Made by a program: the position numbers and the translations under genes
Shown: in pieces, positions 51,057-60,748 of the stretch
How positions within the stretch are numbered: the first letter of the stretch is position 1
Layout of the letters: each line of letters begins with the position of its first letter
Notes under the pieces: model-generated
Seen by the model: the letters and a program-made list of their open reading frames with translations, nothing else
Databases searched by the model: none
What the model was told of the DNA's origin: nothing
Source of the DNA: Phosphoribacter sp037045045
Lineage (GTDB): Bacteria; Actinomycetota; Actinomycetes; Actinomycetales; Dermatophilaceae
Direction of reading: 5' to 3'
Length of the DNA: 64,000 nucleotides
NCBI GenBank assembly: GCA_037045045.1
Contig: JBAOHL010000005.1
Coordinates: forward strand, 558,001-622,000

Positions 51057-52460
51057 GTGACCCTTTCGACCGCGACGGGGACCCCGCGCACCGGACCACC
51101 CCTCGACAACGATCCCATTCCGCCCGGCCCATCTCGTGGCCGCTGGGTGGAGCACTGGGACGTTGAGGACGAGCAGTTCTGGCGGTCGACCGGGCGGGTT
51201 GTCGCGCGTCGGAACCTGGTCTGGTCGATCCTGGCCGAGCACCTCGGGTTCTCGGTGTGGATGTTGTGGAGCATCGTCGCTGTTCAGATGACGGCGAACC
51301 CGGTCACCGGGGCGGCCGCGGCGTCCGGGTGGGCGTTGACACCCAGTCAGGCGCTCTGGCTGGTGGCGGTCCCGAGCGGCGTGGGGGCCATGCTGCGCTT
51401 GCCGTACACCTTCGCAGTACCGGCGTTCGGTGGCCGGAACTGGACGGTGGTCTCCGCGCTGGCGCTGCTCGTGCCGTGCCTGGCCTTGGCGTGGGTGGTC
51501 GAGCGTCCCTCGACCCCCTACGGGGTGCTGCTGCTGGTCGCCGCGAGTGCGGGGCTTGGCGGGGGCAACTTCGCCTCGAGCATGGCCAACATCTCCTTCT
51601 TCTACCCCGAGCGTGAGAAGGGGTGGGCGTTGGGGCTCAATGCCGCCGGTGGGAACATCGGCGTCGCCGTCGTCCAGAAGGTCGTGCCGCTGCTAGTCGT
51701 GGCCGGTGGCGGTGTGGCTTTGTCTCGTGCGGGGCTGTTCTATGTGCCGCTGGCGGTGGCTGCCGCGGTGTTGGCGTTCTTCTTCATGGACAACCTGCGG
51801 GAGGCGAAGGCGGACGTCGGCGCCACGGCGGGGGCAGCGCGGCGGGGGCAGACCTGGCTGGTGTCGTTCCTGTACATCGGCACGTTCGGTTCGTTCATCG
51901 GGTACTCCTCGGCGTTCCCGACCCTGCTCAAGACGACCTTCGGCCGCCCGGATGTCGCCCTGACGTGGGGCTTTCTGGGGGCCCTAGTCGGGTCGTTGTC
52001 CCGCCCTCTGGGTGGACGGATCGCCGACCGGGCGGGCGGTGCCCGGGTGACGGCGGTCGCGTTCGCCGTGATGGCCGCGGCCTCGGTCGGTGCCCTGATC
52101 TCGTTGCAGCACAAGCAGATCGAGGTGTTCTTTGCCAGCTTCATCGTTCTGTTTCTGGCCACCGGTGTGGGGAATGGGTCGACCTATCGAATGATTCCGG
52201 CCCTGTTCTCGGCCGCCGCACGGGACCGGGGCGATGATGCGGTGACCGGCAGACGTGAGGCGGCCGGTGCGTTGGGGATCGCCTCGGCGGTCGGGGGGTT
52301 CGGTGGGTTCCTGGTGCCGATCTGCTACGCCTGGAGTAATACGGCGACCGGCTCGATCGAGCCGGCCCTGCAGTTCTACCTCGGTGTGTTCGCCGTCATG
52401 TTCGTCGTGACCTGGTTGGCGTACCTGCGTCCCGGGCGCGGGGCCGGGCGCGCGGTCTGA
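51057..52460 (+). CDS. narK: Nitrate/nitrite MFS transporter NarK
   Basis: 467 residues, twelve membrane spans. NNP-family marks: RRNLVWSILAEHLGFSVWML near the start with LRLPYTFAVPAFGGRN (substrate Arg), the nitrate-signature-like AGLGGGNFASSMANISFFYP, and GVGNGSTYRMIPALF with the second signature. It imports nitrate or exports nitrite. GTG 51057 lies in the nitrate-cluster leader. It begins a unit with the nitrate reductase after a 16-base gap. Confidence 0.95.
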   Translation: MTLSTATGTPRTGPPLDNDPIPPGPSRGRWVEHWDVEDEQFWRSTGRVVARRNLVWSILAEHLGFSVWMLWSIVAVQMTANPVTGAAAASGWALTPSQALWLVAVPSGVGAMLRLPYTFAVPAFGGRNWTVVSALALLVPCLALAWVVERPSTPYGVLLLVAASAGLGGGNFASSMANISFFYPEREKGWALGLNAAGGNIGVAVVQKVVPLLVVAGGGVALSRAGLFYVPLAVAAAVLAFFFMDNLREAKADVGATAGAARRGQTWLVSFLYIGTFGSFIGYSSAFPTLLKTTFGRPDVALTWGFLGALVGSLSRPLGGRIADRAGGARVTAVAFAVMAAASVGALISLQHKQIEVFFASFIVLFLATGVGNGSTYRMIPALFSAAARDRGDDAVTGRREAAGALGIASAVGGFGGFLVPICYAWSNTATGSIEPALQFYLGVFAVMFVVTWLAYLRPGRGAGRAV

Positions 52461-52476
52461 GCCGGCGGACCGACCC

Positions 52477-54657
52477 GTGACCGCAACCGCCACCACCGGC
52501 TCCGCCGGTTCGTTCCCACCCGGAAGCACCCGGGCCGCGACCCACTGCCCGTACTGCGCCTTGCAGTGCGCGACGACCCTGTATGCCCGGGGCCAGGATC
52601 CGGCCTCGGTCACCGTCGAGCCCCGCGAGTTCCCGACCAACCGCGGTGGGTTGTGCCAGAAGGGGTGGACGGCACCGGAGGTCCTTCGGGTACCGGATCG
52701 CCTGTTGACTCCCCTGGTGCGAGGCCGACTGCTGGGACGTACCGGCCCCGGTGCCACCGATCTGCACCCCGCCTCGTGGGACGAGGCCCTGGACATCGTC
52801 GCGGACCGGATCCGCACCGCGCAGTCCGAGTCCGGCCCGGATGCGGTCGCGGTGTACGGGGGCGGCGGGCTGACGAATGAGAAGGCCTACGCCCTGGGCA
52901 AGTTCGCCCGGGTCGTGCTGCGGACGTCGATGATCGACTACAACGGGCGGTTCTGCATGTCTTCGGCCGCGGCCGCGGGGCTGCGCGCCTTCGGTCTCGA
53001 CCGTGGGCTGCCGTTCCCGCTCGCCGACGTCGCCGGCGCGGACGCCGTCCTGCTGGTCGGCAGCAATCTCGCCGAGACCATGCCTCCAGCACTTGCTCAT
53101 CTACGCCGCTCCGCGGATCGTGGCGGTCTGGTCGTTGTCGACCCGCGCCGCACCCCTACCGCGGCGCTGGCCGAGGACGCGGGTGGGATCCATCTGCGCA
53201 ACGTGCCGGGCACCGACCTCGCGCTCGTCCTTGGCCTGCTCCACGTCGTCCTGCACGAGGGTCTCGCCGACGAGACCTACGTGCAGGCGAGGACGACGGG
53301 CCGGGACGCAGTGACCCGTGCGGTCGCGTCCTGGTGGCCGGAGCGGACCGAGGCGGTCACCGGGGTCCCGGCGCCGCTGCTGCGGGAGGCGGCTCGCCGG
53401 CTCGCGGACGGCGCCTCGCATCGTGGTGGGTCCGGCTCGTACGTGCTGACCGGGCGGGGCGCCGAGCAGCACGCCAAGGGCACCGACACGGTGACGGCGT
53501 GCATCGACCTGGCGCTCGCACTCGGCCTGCCGGGCCGGGCCGGCAGCGGGTACGGCTGCCTAACCGGGCAGGGCAACGGGCAGGGCGGCCGCGAGCATGG
53601 TCAGAAGGCCGACCAGCTGCCCGGCTACCGGCGCATCGACGACCCCGCCGCGCGGGCCCACGTGGCGGCGGTGTGGGGGGTCGACCCGGCCACACTGCCG
53701 GGGCCAGGCCTGTCGGCGGTGGAGCTGCTGGCGGCGATTGGCACCGACCACGGCCCACGAGTGCTGCTGGTCCATGGCTCGAACCCGGTCGTCAGCGTGC
53801 CACGGGCCGATGGCCTCGCCCGCCGCCTGGCGGCACTGGACCTGCTGGTCGTCGCCGACATCGTGCCGTCGGAGACCGCCCAGCTCGCCGACGTCGTGCT
53901 GCCAGTGACCCAATGGGCCGAGGAGGACGGCACGACGACGACCCTGGAAGGGCGAGTGGTGCGCCGTCGGGCCGTGCTACCGGCACCCGGTGAAGTCCGC
54001 AGCGACCTCGAGGTCCTGACCGGGATCGCCGACCGGCTGGGCGCACCCGCCGCCATCCCCACCCTCCCGGAGGTGGTCTTCGCCGAGCTCGCCCGGGCCT
54101 CCGCCGGTGGACCGGCGGACTACTCGGGCATCGACTACGGGCGGCTCGACGCGGGCGAGGCCCTGTTCTGGCCCTGCCCCGCCCGAGAAGGACAGCCGCA
54201 CCCCGGCACTCCCCGACTGTTCCTCGACCGGTTCGCGACCCCGGACGGCCGGGCCCGGATGATCCCCGTCGAGCACCGTCCCCCTGCCGACGACATTCGC
54301 CCCCAGGCCCCCATCTACCTGATCACCGGCCGTGTCCTGGCGCACTACCAGTCGGGTGCCCAGACCCGCCGGGTGCGGGCCCTGACCGCGGCGGCCCCTG
54401 AAGGGTTCATCGAGCTGCACCCGGAACTGGCGGCCCGGATCGACGTCACCGACGGCGACCACGTCACCGTCCGAAGCAGCCGCGGAAGCGCGACCGCTCC
54501 CGCGCGAGTCACCGAGACCGTCCGACCCGACACCGTGTTCATGCCATTCCACTGGTCGGGGACCGCCAACCCCAACGTCGTGACGAACGACGCCCTCGAC
54601 CCGATCAGCCGCATGCCCGAACTCAAGGTCTGCGCCGTGGAGGTCTCCCGTGCCTGA
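52477..54657 (+). CDS. Assimilatory nitrate reductase, molybdopterin catalytic subunit
   Basis: 726 residues. An N-terminal [4Fe-4S] site THCPYCALQCATTL with a fourth Cys in GGLCQKGWTAP, then the molybdopterin domain (VYGGGGLTNEKAYALGKFAR, GRFCMSSAAAAGL, GQGNGQGGREHGQKADQLPG) and a C-terminal molybdopterin-dinucleotide domain (HPELAARIDVTDGDHVTVRS). It reduces nitrate to nitrite in the cytosol. It lacks a C-terminal [2Fe-2S] domain, which is instead on the next protein. GTG start; NarB/NasC type. Confidence 0.93.
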   Translation: MTATATTGSAGSFPPGSTRAATHCPYCALQCATTLYARGQDPASVTVEPREFPTNRGGLCQKGWTAPEVLRVPDRLLTPLVRGRLLGRTGPGATDLHPASWDEALDIVADRIRTAQSESGPDAVAVYGGGGLTNEKAYALGKFARVVLRTSMIDYNGRFCMSSAAAAGLRAFGLDRGLPFPLADVAGADAVLLVGSNLAETMPPALAHLRRSADRGGLVVVDPRRTPTAALAEDAGGIHLRNVPGTDLALVLGLLHVVLHEGLADETYVQARTTGRDAVTRAVASWWPERTEAVTGVPAPLLREAARRLADGASHRGGSGSYVLTGRGAEQHAKGTDTVTACIDLALALGLPGRAGSGYGCLTGQGNGQGGREHGQKADQLPGYRRIDDPAARAHVAAVWGVDPATLPGPGLSAVELLAAIGTDHGPRVLLVHGSNPVVSVPRADGLARRLAALDLLVVADIVPSETAQLADVVLPVTQWAEEDGTTTTLEGRVVRRRAVLPAPGEVRSDLEVLTGIADRLGAPAAIPTLPEVVFAELARASAGGPADYSGIDYGRLDAGEALFWPCPAREGQPHPGTPRLFLDRFATPDGRARMIPVEHRPPADDIRPQAPIYLITGRVLAHYQSGAQTRRVRALTAAAPEGFIELHPELAARIDVTDGDHVTVRSSRGSATAPARVTETVRPDTVFMPFHWSGTANPNVVTNDALDPISRMPELKVCAVEVSRA

Positions 54658-56320
54658 CAATCGTCCTGGCCTGCCGGACAACGATTTTGACGGACGGCCC
54701 GGCGCATCGGCCGCTGGCCCACCATTGCGGGTCGTCATCGCCGGCCTCGGGATGGCCGGCGGTCGGCTCGTCGACGACATCCTGGCCCGAGCGCGGGACG
54801 GCAGGGCCCGCCGCCAGGTGAAGGTGAGCGTCGTGGGTGCCGAGCCGTACGGTGCCTACAACAGGGTGCTGCTGTCCGACGTGGTCGCCGGCCGCGCCGA
54901 CGTCGCTGCCCTTGCCCTCCAAGACCCCGAGGCCCTGCGCGCTGCGGGGGTCGACGTCCAGCTCGGCGAGCACGTGGATGCCGTGGACCTCCCCTGCGAC
55001 ACGACCGCACCGGGTGCGGTGCTGCTCAGCTCGGGGGCTCGGCTGGTGTTCGACCGCCTGGTTCTGGCCACCGGCGCCGAACCGGTCGTGCCGCCCCTGG
55101 ACGGCCTGGGAACGCCCGACAGGCTCGGCGCACCAGAAGGGCCCGGTGGGGCTGACCGGCAGCCCCTGGCTGGAGTGCACGTCCTGCGTACGGTCGACGA
55201 CGCCCGTGAGATCGTCGCGGCCTGCGCCAACGCCCGCACCGGGGTCGTCCTGGGTGGCGGCCTGCTCGGGTTGGAGGCCGCCAGGGGCCTGGCCCGTCGA
55301 GGTTTGACGGTCACGGTCCTGCACAGCGCAGCGCACCTGCTCGAAGGCCGCCTCGATGCAGCCGGGGCGGCTGTCCTGGCCCGCACCTTCCGGGGACTGG
55401 GCATGACGATCCGCTGCGGCGTCTCGGCGACCGGCGCCGTCACCGACCCGGTCGCCGGTCCCGCGGGGACCGGTCGGCTGCGCGGAATCCGCCTGTCCGA
55501 TGGTGAGGTGGTCCCCGCGGACCTCCTGGTCCTGGCGTGCGGGGTACGGGCGCGGACAGCGATCGCCACTGCCGCCGGGCTGGACGTCGCCCGTGGCGTC
55601 CTCGTCGATGACACCCTCACGACGTCCGATCCTCGGGTGCTGGCGATCGGTGACTGCGCCGAACACGAAGGCCGGCTGCCTGGGCTGGTAGCCCCAGCCT
55701 GGGCCCAGGCCGGAGTCGTCGCCGACCGCATCACCGGCTCGGCCCCCGACGCCCGCTGGGCCGGTCACCAACCGGTGATGCGCCTGAAAGCCGCCGATGT
55801 GGAGGTGTCGGCGGTCGGCGCCTGCGACGTGGACCCGTGGAGCGATGACCCCGGCACCGACGTCGTGCAGCTGCTCGACCCCGGGGCCGGACGCTACGTC
55901 AAGGCGGTCGTGCGGAACGGCGTCGTGGTCGGGGCGGCGACCGTCGGCGATGCCAGAGCCGCCGCCGACCTGAGCCTGCTCGTCGAGCGAGGGGCGGCCG
56001 CCCCGGTGGACCGGACCTGCCTGGTCACCGGGGCCCGCCGCTCCGCAGCCCCGGACGAGGACCCAACCCGGCTGCCGGACCGCTCGACGGTATGCCGCTG
56101 CAACGGCGTCACGAAGGGCGCGATCCTGCGGGCCTGGTCGGCCGGGTCCCGCACCCGGCAGGCCATGGCCGCCTCGACCCGCGCCACCACCGGCTGCGGA
56201 TCGTGTACGCCCACCGTCGACGGCCTCGTCAGCTGGCTGTCCACGACCGACCCGGACGACGAGCGCCTGCCGGCGTCAGCGCGGCCCAGCGTTCCTGCGA
56301 GCACTGGAGGTGCACGGTGA
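54650..56320 (+). CDS. FAD-dependent oxidoreductase with BFD [2Fe-2S] domain (nitrate reductase electron donor)
   Basis: 556 residues. N-terminal FAD/NAD Rossmann domains (VVIAGLGMAGGRLVDDI and GVVLGGGLLGLEAARGLA), VLAIGDCAEHEGRL, and a C-terminal BFD-like [2Fe-2S] domain with TVCRCNGVTKG and TTGCGSCTP. It resembles the NasB electron-transfer subunit, and probably passes electrons from NAD(P)H to the nitrate reductase. GTG 54650 overlaps the previous stop by eight bases. The GTGA overlap with nirB follows at the other end. Confidence 0.88.
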   Translation: MPDNRPGLPDNDFDGRPGASAAGPPLRVVIAGLGMAGGRLVDDILARARDGRARRQVKVSVVGAEPYGAYNRVLLSDVVAGRADVAALALQDPEALRAAGVDVQLGEHVDAVDLPCDTTAPGAVLLSSGARLVFDRLVLATGAEPVVPPLDGLGTPDRLGAPEGPGGADRQPLAGVHVLRTVDDAREIVAACANARTGVVLGGGLLGLEAARGLARRGLTVTVLHSAAHLLEGRLDAAGAAVLARTFRGLGMTIRCGVSATGAVTDPVAGPAGTGRLRGIRLSDGEVVPADLLVLACGVRARTAIATAAGLDVARGVLVDDTLTTSDPRVLAIGDCAEHEGRLPGLVAPAWAQAGVVADRITGSAPDARWAGHQPVMRLKAADVEVSAVGACDVDPWSDDPGTDVVQLLDPGAGRYVKAVVRNGVVVGAATVGDARAAADLSLLVERGAAAPVDRTCLVTGARRSAAPDEDPTRLPDRSTVCRCNGVTKGAILRAWSAGSRTRQAMAASTRATTGCGSCTPTVDGLVSWLSTTDPDDERLPASARPSVPASTGGAR

Positions 56321-59046
56321 CCACATTCCCTCTGCAGCAACCCGTTCCGGGCACCCGTCACGTAGTGGTCGTGGGTGGCGGCATGGTCGCCCACAGGTTC
56401 GTCGAGGCGTTCACCGCTCGGCTCGACGGTTCGGGCCAGGCCTGGCACATCACCGTCCTGGCCGAGGAACCGCGGGCCCCGTATGACCGGGTCCACCTCA
56501 CGTCCTACTTCGACGGCCGGGACCCGGCCGCCCTGGCGCTCGGCGATCCCGGGCTGTGGCTACGAGGAGACGTCACGTTGCGGCGGGGTGAGACCGTCGT
56601 GGCACTCGACCGCCAGGCGCAGACCGTGACGACCCAGTGGACCGGTGGCAAACGAGGCCGGACCTATGGCTACGACGAGCTCGTCCTGGCCACCGGCTCG
56701 TCGGCGTTCGTGCCCCCGGTCCAGGGCCGCGACTTGTCGGGCTGCTTCGTGTACCGCACCTTGGACGATGTCGCCGAGCTGCGGCAGTATGTCGAGACTC
56801 TGCGAGATCCCCGCTCCGGCACAGGCTCGACTTCAGGCCCGGGCGGGCGGGTACGCGGCGCGGTCATCGGGGGTGGGCTGCTGGGGCTGGAGGCTGCCGG
56901 CGCCCTGCAGGCTCTCGATGTCGACAGCCACGTCGTCGAGTTCGCGCCGCGTCTGATGCCGCTGCAGGTCGATGACGGCGGGGGCGCGGCGCTGCGCCGC
57001 ATCATCGAAGGGCTCGGCGTCACCGTCCACACCGGCACAGCCACGAAGCGGCTGCTGCCCGGCCGCGGCGGGACCCGCACAAGTTCGGTGGCCCGGATGG
57101 AGTTCGCGGACGGCGCAGGCGGCCTCGACGTCGACGTCGTCGTGTTCGCCGCCGGGGTCCGTCCCCGGGACGAGCTCGCCCGCGACGCCGGGCTGGCGAT
57201 CGGTGAGCGTGGTGGGGTCGTCGTCGATTCCGCCTGCCGTACCGGCGATCCGCGGGTCTGGGCTGTCGGTGAGGTGGCCTGCATCCAGGGCCGGACCCTG
57301 GGCCTGGTCGCACCCGGCTACGCCATGGCCGAGGTCGTCGCGGACCGGCTGCACGGCGGTTCCGCGGTCTTCCCCGGCGCCGACCTGTCGACCAAGCTCA
57401 AGCTGCTCGGCGTCGACGTCGCCTCCTTCGGTGACGCGATGGGCGCCGCCGACGGATCCCTGAGCGTCGTGCTGGCCGACCCAGTCGCAGGTGTCTACTC
57501 CAAGCTGGTGCTCTCCGACGACGCCCGGACCCTGCTCGGCGGCATCCTCGTTGGCGATGCGAGGGCCTACTCCTCGCTGCGGCCGATGGTCGGTCAGTCC
57601 CTGCCCGGTGACCCGGTCGCCTGGCTGGTGCCCGAGTCCGATGCCGGTCCGGGCCGGGACCAGGTCGCCGTGCCGGACGAGGCGACGGTCTGCTCGTGCA
57701 ACAACGTGGCGGCAGGGACCGTCCGTGACGCCGTCCGAGAGGGCGGCTGCACCGACCTCGCCGCAGTGAAGGCATGCACGAGGGCGGGCACCTCGTGCGG
57801 GTCCTGCCTGCCGCTGGTGAAGAAGCTCATGACCACCGAGCTCGCCAAGACCGGCGTCGAGGTGAGCCGGGCCCTGTGCGAACACTTCGACCTGTCCCGC
57901 CGCGAGATCTTCGACGTCGTCCGGGTCCAGGCCATCACCTCCTTCAGCGACCTCGTCGCCCGTCACGGCCGCGGGCGCGGCTGTGACATCTGCAAGCCCG
58001 TGGTCGCCTCCGTTCTGGCCTCCGTCCATCACGGGCACGTCCTGGACGGGGAGCGAGCGGCACTGCAGGACACCAACGACCACGTCCTGGCGAACATCCA
58101 AAAGGACGGCACCTACTCGGTGGTGCCCCGGATACCGGGCGGTGAGATCACCCCGGAAGGGCTCATCATCATCGGGCAGGTCGCCCGGGAGTTCGGGCTC
58201 TACACGAAGATCACCGGCGGTCAGCGGATCGACCTGTTCGGTGCCCGGATCGAACAGCTCCCGGCCATCTGGACCCGGCTCGTCGACGCCGGGTTCGAGT
58301 CAGGGCACGCCTACGGAAAGAGCCTGCGGACCGTGAAGTCGTGCGTCGGGTCCACCTGGTGTCGCTTCGGGGTCCAGGACTCCGTCGCCCTGGCCGTCGC
58401 GCTCGAGCTGCGGTATCGGGGACTGCGCTCACCGCACAAGATCAAGCTGGGCGTCTCTGGATGTGCCCGAGAATGCGCCGAAGCGCGCGGCAAGGACGTC
58501 GGAGTCATCGCGACCGAGAACGGCTGGAACCTCTACGTCGGCGGCAATGGCGGGTTCACCCCGCGCCACGCCCGCCTACTCGCCGAGGACCTCGATACCG
58601 CCACCCTGGTGCGCACCATCGACCGGTTCCTCCTCTACTACGTCCGCACCGCCGACCGGCTGCAACGCACGGCCCCCTGGCTGGAGGAGATCGACGGTGG
58701 CTTGGACCACGTGCGCGCCGTCGTCTTGCAGGACAGCCTCGGCATTGGCGCCGACCTGGACGCCGCGATGAGCGACCACGTCGACGGATACGTCGACGAA
58801 TGGAAGGCCACCCTGGAGGACCCCGTGAAACTGCGCCGGTTCGCCGCCTTTGTGAACGCCCCCGACACCGCGGACCCGGACCTGGCCTACGTCACCGAAC
58901 GAGGTCAGCGGCGACCCGCGACATCCACCGAACGCGGTCGCAACACGTCCGTAACACCCACCGGCGACGATGAGGTACCCGCAGCCGGCCCTGCGCAGGC
59001 TGCCGTCCTGATCGCCGGAACCCGACTGGAGGTGATGTCCCGATGA
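56317..59046 (+). CDS. nirB: Nitrite reductase [NAD(P)H] large subunit NirB
   Basis: 909 residues. FAD/NAD domains (RHVVVVGGGMVAHRFVEAF, GAVIGGGLLGLEAAG), a [2Fe-2S] BFD domain (TVCSCNNVAAG, AGTSCGSCLP), then the sulfite/nitrite reductase half-domains. The siroheme-[4Fe-4S] Cys set is in KSCVGSTWCRFGVQDS and GVSGCARECAEARGKD. It reduces nitrite to ammonium with six electrons. GTG 56317 overlaps the upstream gene. The C terminus runs past the domain by about 40 residues. Confidence 0.96.
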   Translation: MTTFPLQQPVPGTRHVVVVGGGMVAHRFVEAFTARLDGSGQAWHITVLAEEPRAPYDRVHLTSYFDGRDPAALALGDPGLWLRGDVTLRRGETVVALDRQAQTVTTQWTGGKRGRTYGYDELVLATGSSAFVPPVQGRDLSGCFVYRTLDDVAELRQYVETLRDPRSGTGSTSGPGGRVRGAVIGGGLLGLEAAGALQALDVDSHVVEFAPRLMPLQVDDGGGAALRRIIEGLGVTVHTGTATKRLLPGRGGTRTSSVARMEFADGAGGLDVDVVVFAAGVRPRDELARDAGLAIGERGGVVVDSACRTGDPRVWAVGEVACIQGRTLGLVAPGYAMAEVVADRLHGGSAVFPGADLSTKLKLLGVDVASFGDAMGAADGSLSVVLADPVAGVYSKLVLSDDARTLLGGILVGDARAYSSLRPMVGQSLPGDPVAWLVPESDAGPGRDQVAVPDEATVCSCNNVAAGTVRDAVREGGCTDLAAVKACTRAGTSCGSCLPLVKKLMTTELAKTGVEVSRALCEHFDLSRREIFDVVRVQAITSFSDLVARHGRGRGCDICKPVVASVLASVHHGHVLDGERAALQDTNDHVLANIQKDGTYSVVPRIPGGEITPEGLIIIGQVAREFGLYTKITGGQRIDLFGARIEQLPAIWTRLVDAGFESGHAYGKSLRTVKSCVGSTWCRFGVQDSVALAVALELRYRGLRSPHKIKLGVSGCARECAEARGKDVGVIATENGWNLYVGGNGGFTPRHARLLAEDLDTATLVRTIDRFLLYYVRTADRLQRTAPWLEEIDGGLDHVRAVVLQDSLGIGADLDAAMSDHVDGYVDEWKATLEDPVKLRRFAAFVNAPDTADPDLAYVTERGQRRPATSTERGRNTSVTPTGDDEVPAAGPAQAAVLIAGTRLEVMSR

Positions 59047-59411
59047 GTACGCAGGCCGCCGTTCACGATGCACCACCGCCCGCCGTCGTCGGGACGCCGG
59101 TGTGCCGTCTCGGTGATCTCGAACCCGAACGGGGCGTTGCGGCTCTCGTCGACAGCGTCCAGGTAGCCCTGTTCCTGCTGCACGACGGCACTCTCGCCGC
59201 CGTCGACCACCACGACCCCTATTCCGGCGCGAACGTGCTGGCGCGGGGCATCGTCGGTGACCGAGCCGGCACCCCTACCGTCGCCTCACCGATCCACAAG
59301 CAGGTGTTCGACCTGCACTCGGGCCGATCCCTGGACGACCCGACCGTCTTGATCCGCGTCCACGACACCTGGGTCGAGGACGGCGTCGTCCATGTGGCGG
59401 TCCGGCGGTGA
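59043..59411 (+). CDS. nirD: Nitrite reductase small subunit NirD
   Basis: 122 residues. A Rieske-like fold without the iron-sulfur ligands: the place of CxH is DHHDPYSGANVLARG and that of CxxH is SPIHKQVFDLHSG, as expected for NirD. It supports NirB. The ATG overlaps the nirB stop (ATGA), and its own stop overlaps the next short frame (GTGA). Confidence 0.93.
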   Translation: MSTQAAVHDAPPPAVVGTPVCRLGDLEPERGVAALVDSVQVALFLLHDGTLAAVDHHDPYSGANVLARGIVGDRAGTPTVASPIHKQVFDLHSGRSLDDPTVLIRVHDTWVEDGVVHVAVRR

Positions 59412-59536
59412 CCGAACCGGACGCCAAGGTCAGCTCCCCCGCCGTCATCGTCATCGGTAACGTCGCCGCCCTCCTCGACGACCCCACCATCCACCCTCCG
59501 GCGGCCGCGCACGGACACACGGAAAAGCTCGTGTGA
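59408..59536 (+). pseudogene. Remnant of a uroporphyrinogen-III C-methyltransferase (cobA) C terminus
   Basis: A 42-residue frame begins at the GTG that overlaps the nirD stop. SSPAVIVIGNVAALLDDP matches the C-terminal strand of siroheme synthase/CobA, which ends with a V-I-G-x-V motif and a short tail. The remaining 200 residues expected for the methyltransferase are absent. Related clusters place cobA between nirD and the HemD-type regulator, so this looks like an internal deletion remnant. It could still be translated as a tiny protein. Siroheme for NirB must then come from another cobA copy elsewhere. Confidence 0.6.
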
Positions 59537-60692
59537 ACGAGGACCACGACGACCCCACCAGCGCCGGCACCGGCGTTCTGGCGGGGTTCACCATCGTGCT
59601 CACCTCAGACCGAAGATCCGAGGAGTTCGCCGCCTCCTTCACCCGCCGCGGAGCCATCGTTCTGCGCGCCCCGACCCTTCGGATCGTCCCCACCGAAGAC
59701 GACGCGGTCCTGGCAGCAGCGACCCGGCGCATCATCGACAACCCACCCGACGACCTCATCGTCACCACCGCGATCGGCTTCCGCGGCTGGATCGAAGCAG
59801 CCGACGCCCATGGCCACGCCGAGCCCCTGATCCGCACCCTGACCGGTACCCGCATCCTGGCGCGAGGCCCCAAAGGCCGCGGCGCGATCCGAGCCACCGG
59901 ACTGTCCGAGACCTGGTCCGCTGCCACCGAGACCACCCTCGAAGTCGTCGAACACCTTCTCGCCGAGGGTGTCCAGGGCCGACGGATCGCCGTCCAACAA
60001 CACGGTCTACCCGACGACGACCTGCTCGACCGACTCCGCGACGCCGGGGCCGAGCTCGAGACCTTCCAGGTCTACCGATGGGGCCCGTCCCCCGACCCCA
60101 CCGCCGTCCAACGCGCCATCGACGCCGTTTGCGCCGACACCGTCGATGCCGTCACCTTCACCAGCGCCCCCGGCTGCCAAGCCCTCCTCGACGCCGCCCA
60201 GGCAACCGGACAACAACCCGACCTCCTCCACGCCCTACGGCACAACACCATCGCCGCAGCGGTCGGCCCCGTCACCGCCGCACCCCTGCTCGATGTCGGC
60301 GTCTCACCACTGGTCCCCGACCGCCACCGGCTCGGCGCACTGGTCCGCTCCGTCACCGACCACCTCACCCAACACCACACCACACGGATCGAAACCACCG
60401 CCGGCACCCTCGAAATGCGCGGGCATACCGCCCTGCTCAGCGGCTCCCCCTCAAGCTCACGCCCTCACCGTTCGCCATCCTCAGACAGCTCACCGCTCGG
60501 CCCGGCGAAGTCATCGACCGCGCAACCCTGCTCGCCGCCCTCCCCGGCGACGGCGACATGCACGCCCTCGACGTCGCCGTGGCACGTCTTCGAGCCGGAA
60601 TGGGGGAACCCAACCTCATCCAGACGATCATCAAACGGGGCTACCGACTGGACGTCACCGCGAGCCCCCGAAGTCCGCGCCCAGGAACCTGA
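59533..60692 (+). pseudogene. nnaR: HemD-like/winged-helix nitrate assimilation regulator (NnaR type), frameshifted
   Basis: The first frame (GTG 59533) gives a uroporphyrinogen-III synthase-like domain (TIVLTSDRRSEEFAASFTRR, TLRIVPTEDDAV, VTFTSAPGCQALLDAA) up to LEMRGHTALLSG near 60444. After that, the conserved C-terminal winged helix (LKLTPSPFAILRQLTARPGE, DGDMHALDVAVARLRAG, IIKRGYRLDV) continues only in another frame and ends at TGA 60690-60692. A C5 run at 60446-60450 lies at the switch; one extra C would restore one continuous protein. NnaR proteins activate nitrate genes with GlnR. The break may be real or a sequencing error; -1 slippage on CCC is a third option. Confidence 0.75.
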
Positions 60693-60726
60693 CGTGCTGG
60701 TCAGCGCCTGCCCTGACCAGCACGTC
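60691..60726. terminator. Strong bidirectional hairpin between the regulator gene and coaD
   Basis: GACGTGCTGGTCAG (60691-60704) and CTGACCAGCACGTC (60713-60726) form perfect 14-bp arms with an eight-base loop. It overlaps the regulator's stop codon and lies 23 bases from the convergent coaD stop. It is the best terminator in the window. Confidence 0.8.
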
Positions 60727-60748
60727 CTCCTGGGCGGACCCGGAATCG

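Noticed and set aside
60078..60692. The winged-helix frame as a separate gene starting at 60078.
   Set aside because: Its first 100 codons overlap the HemD-like domain and are Arg/Pro-rich shadow; only the part after about 60450 is conserved, so it is the C terminus of the same gene.
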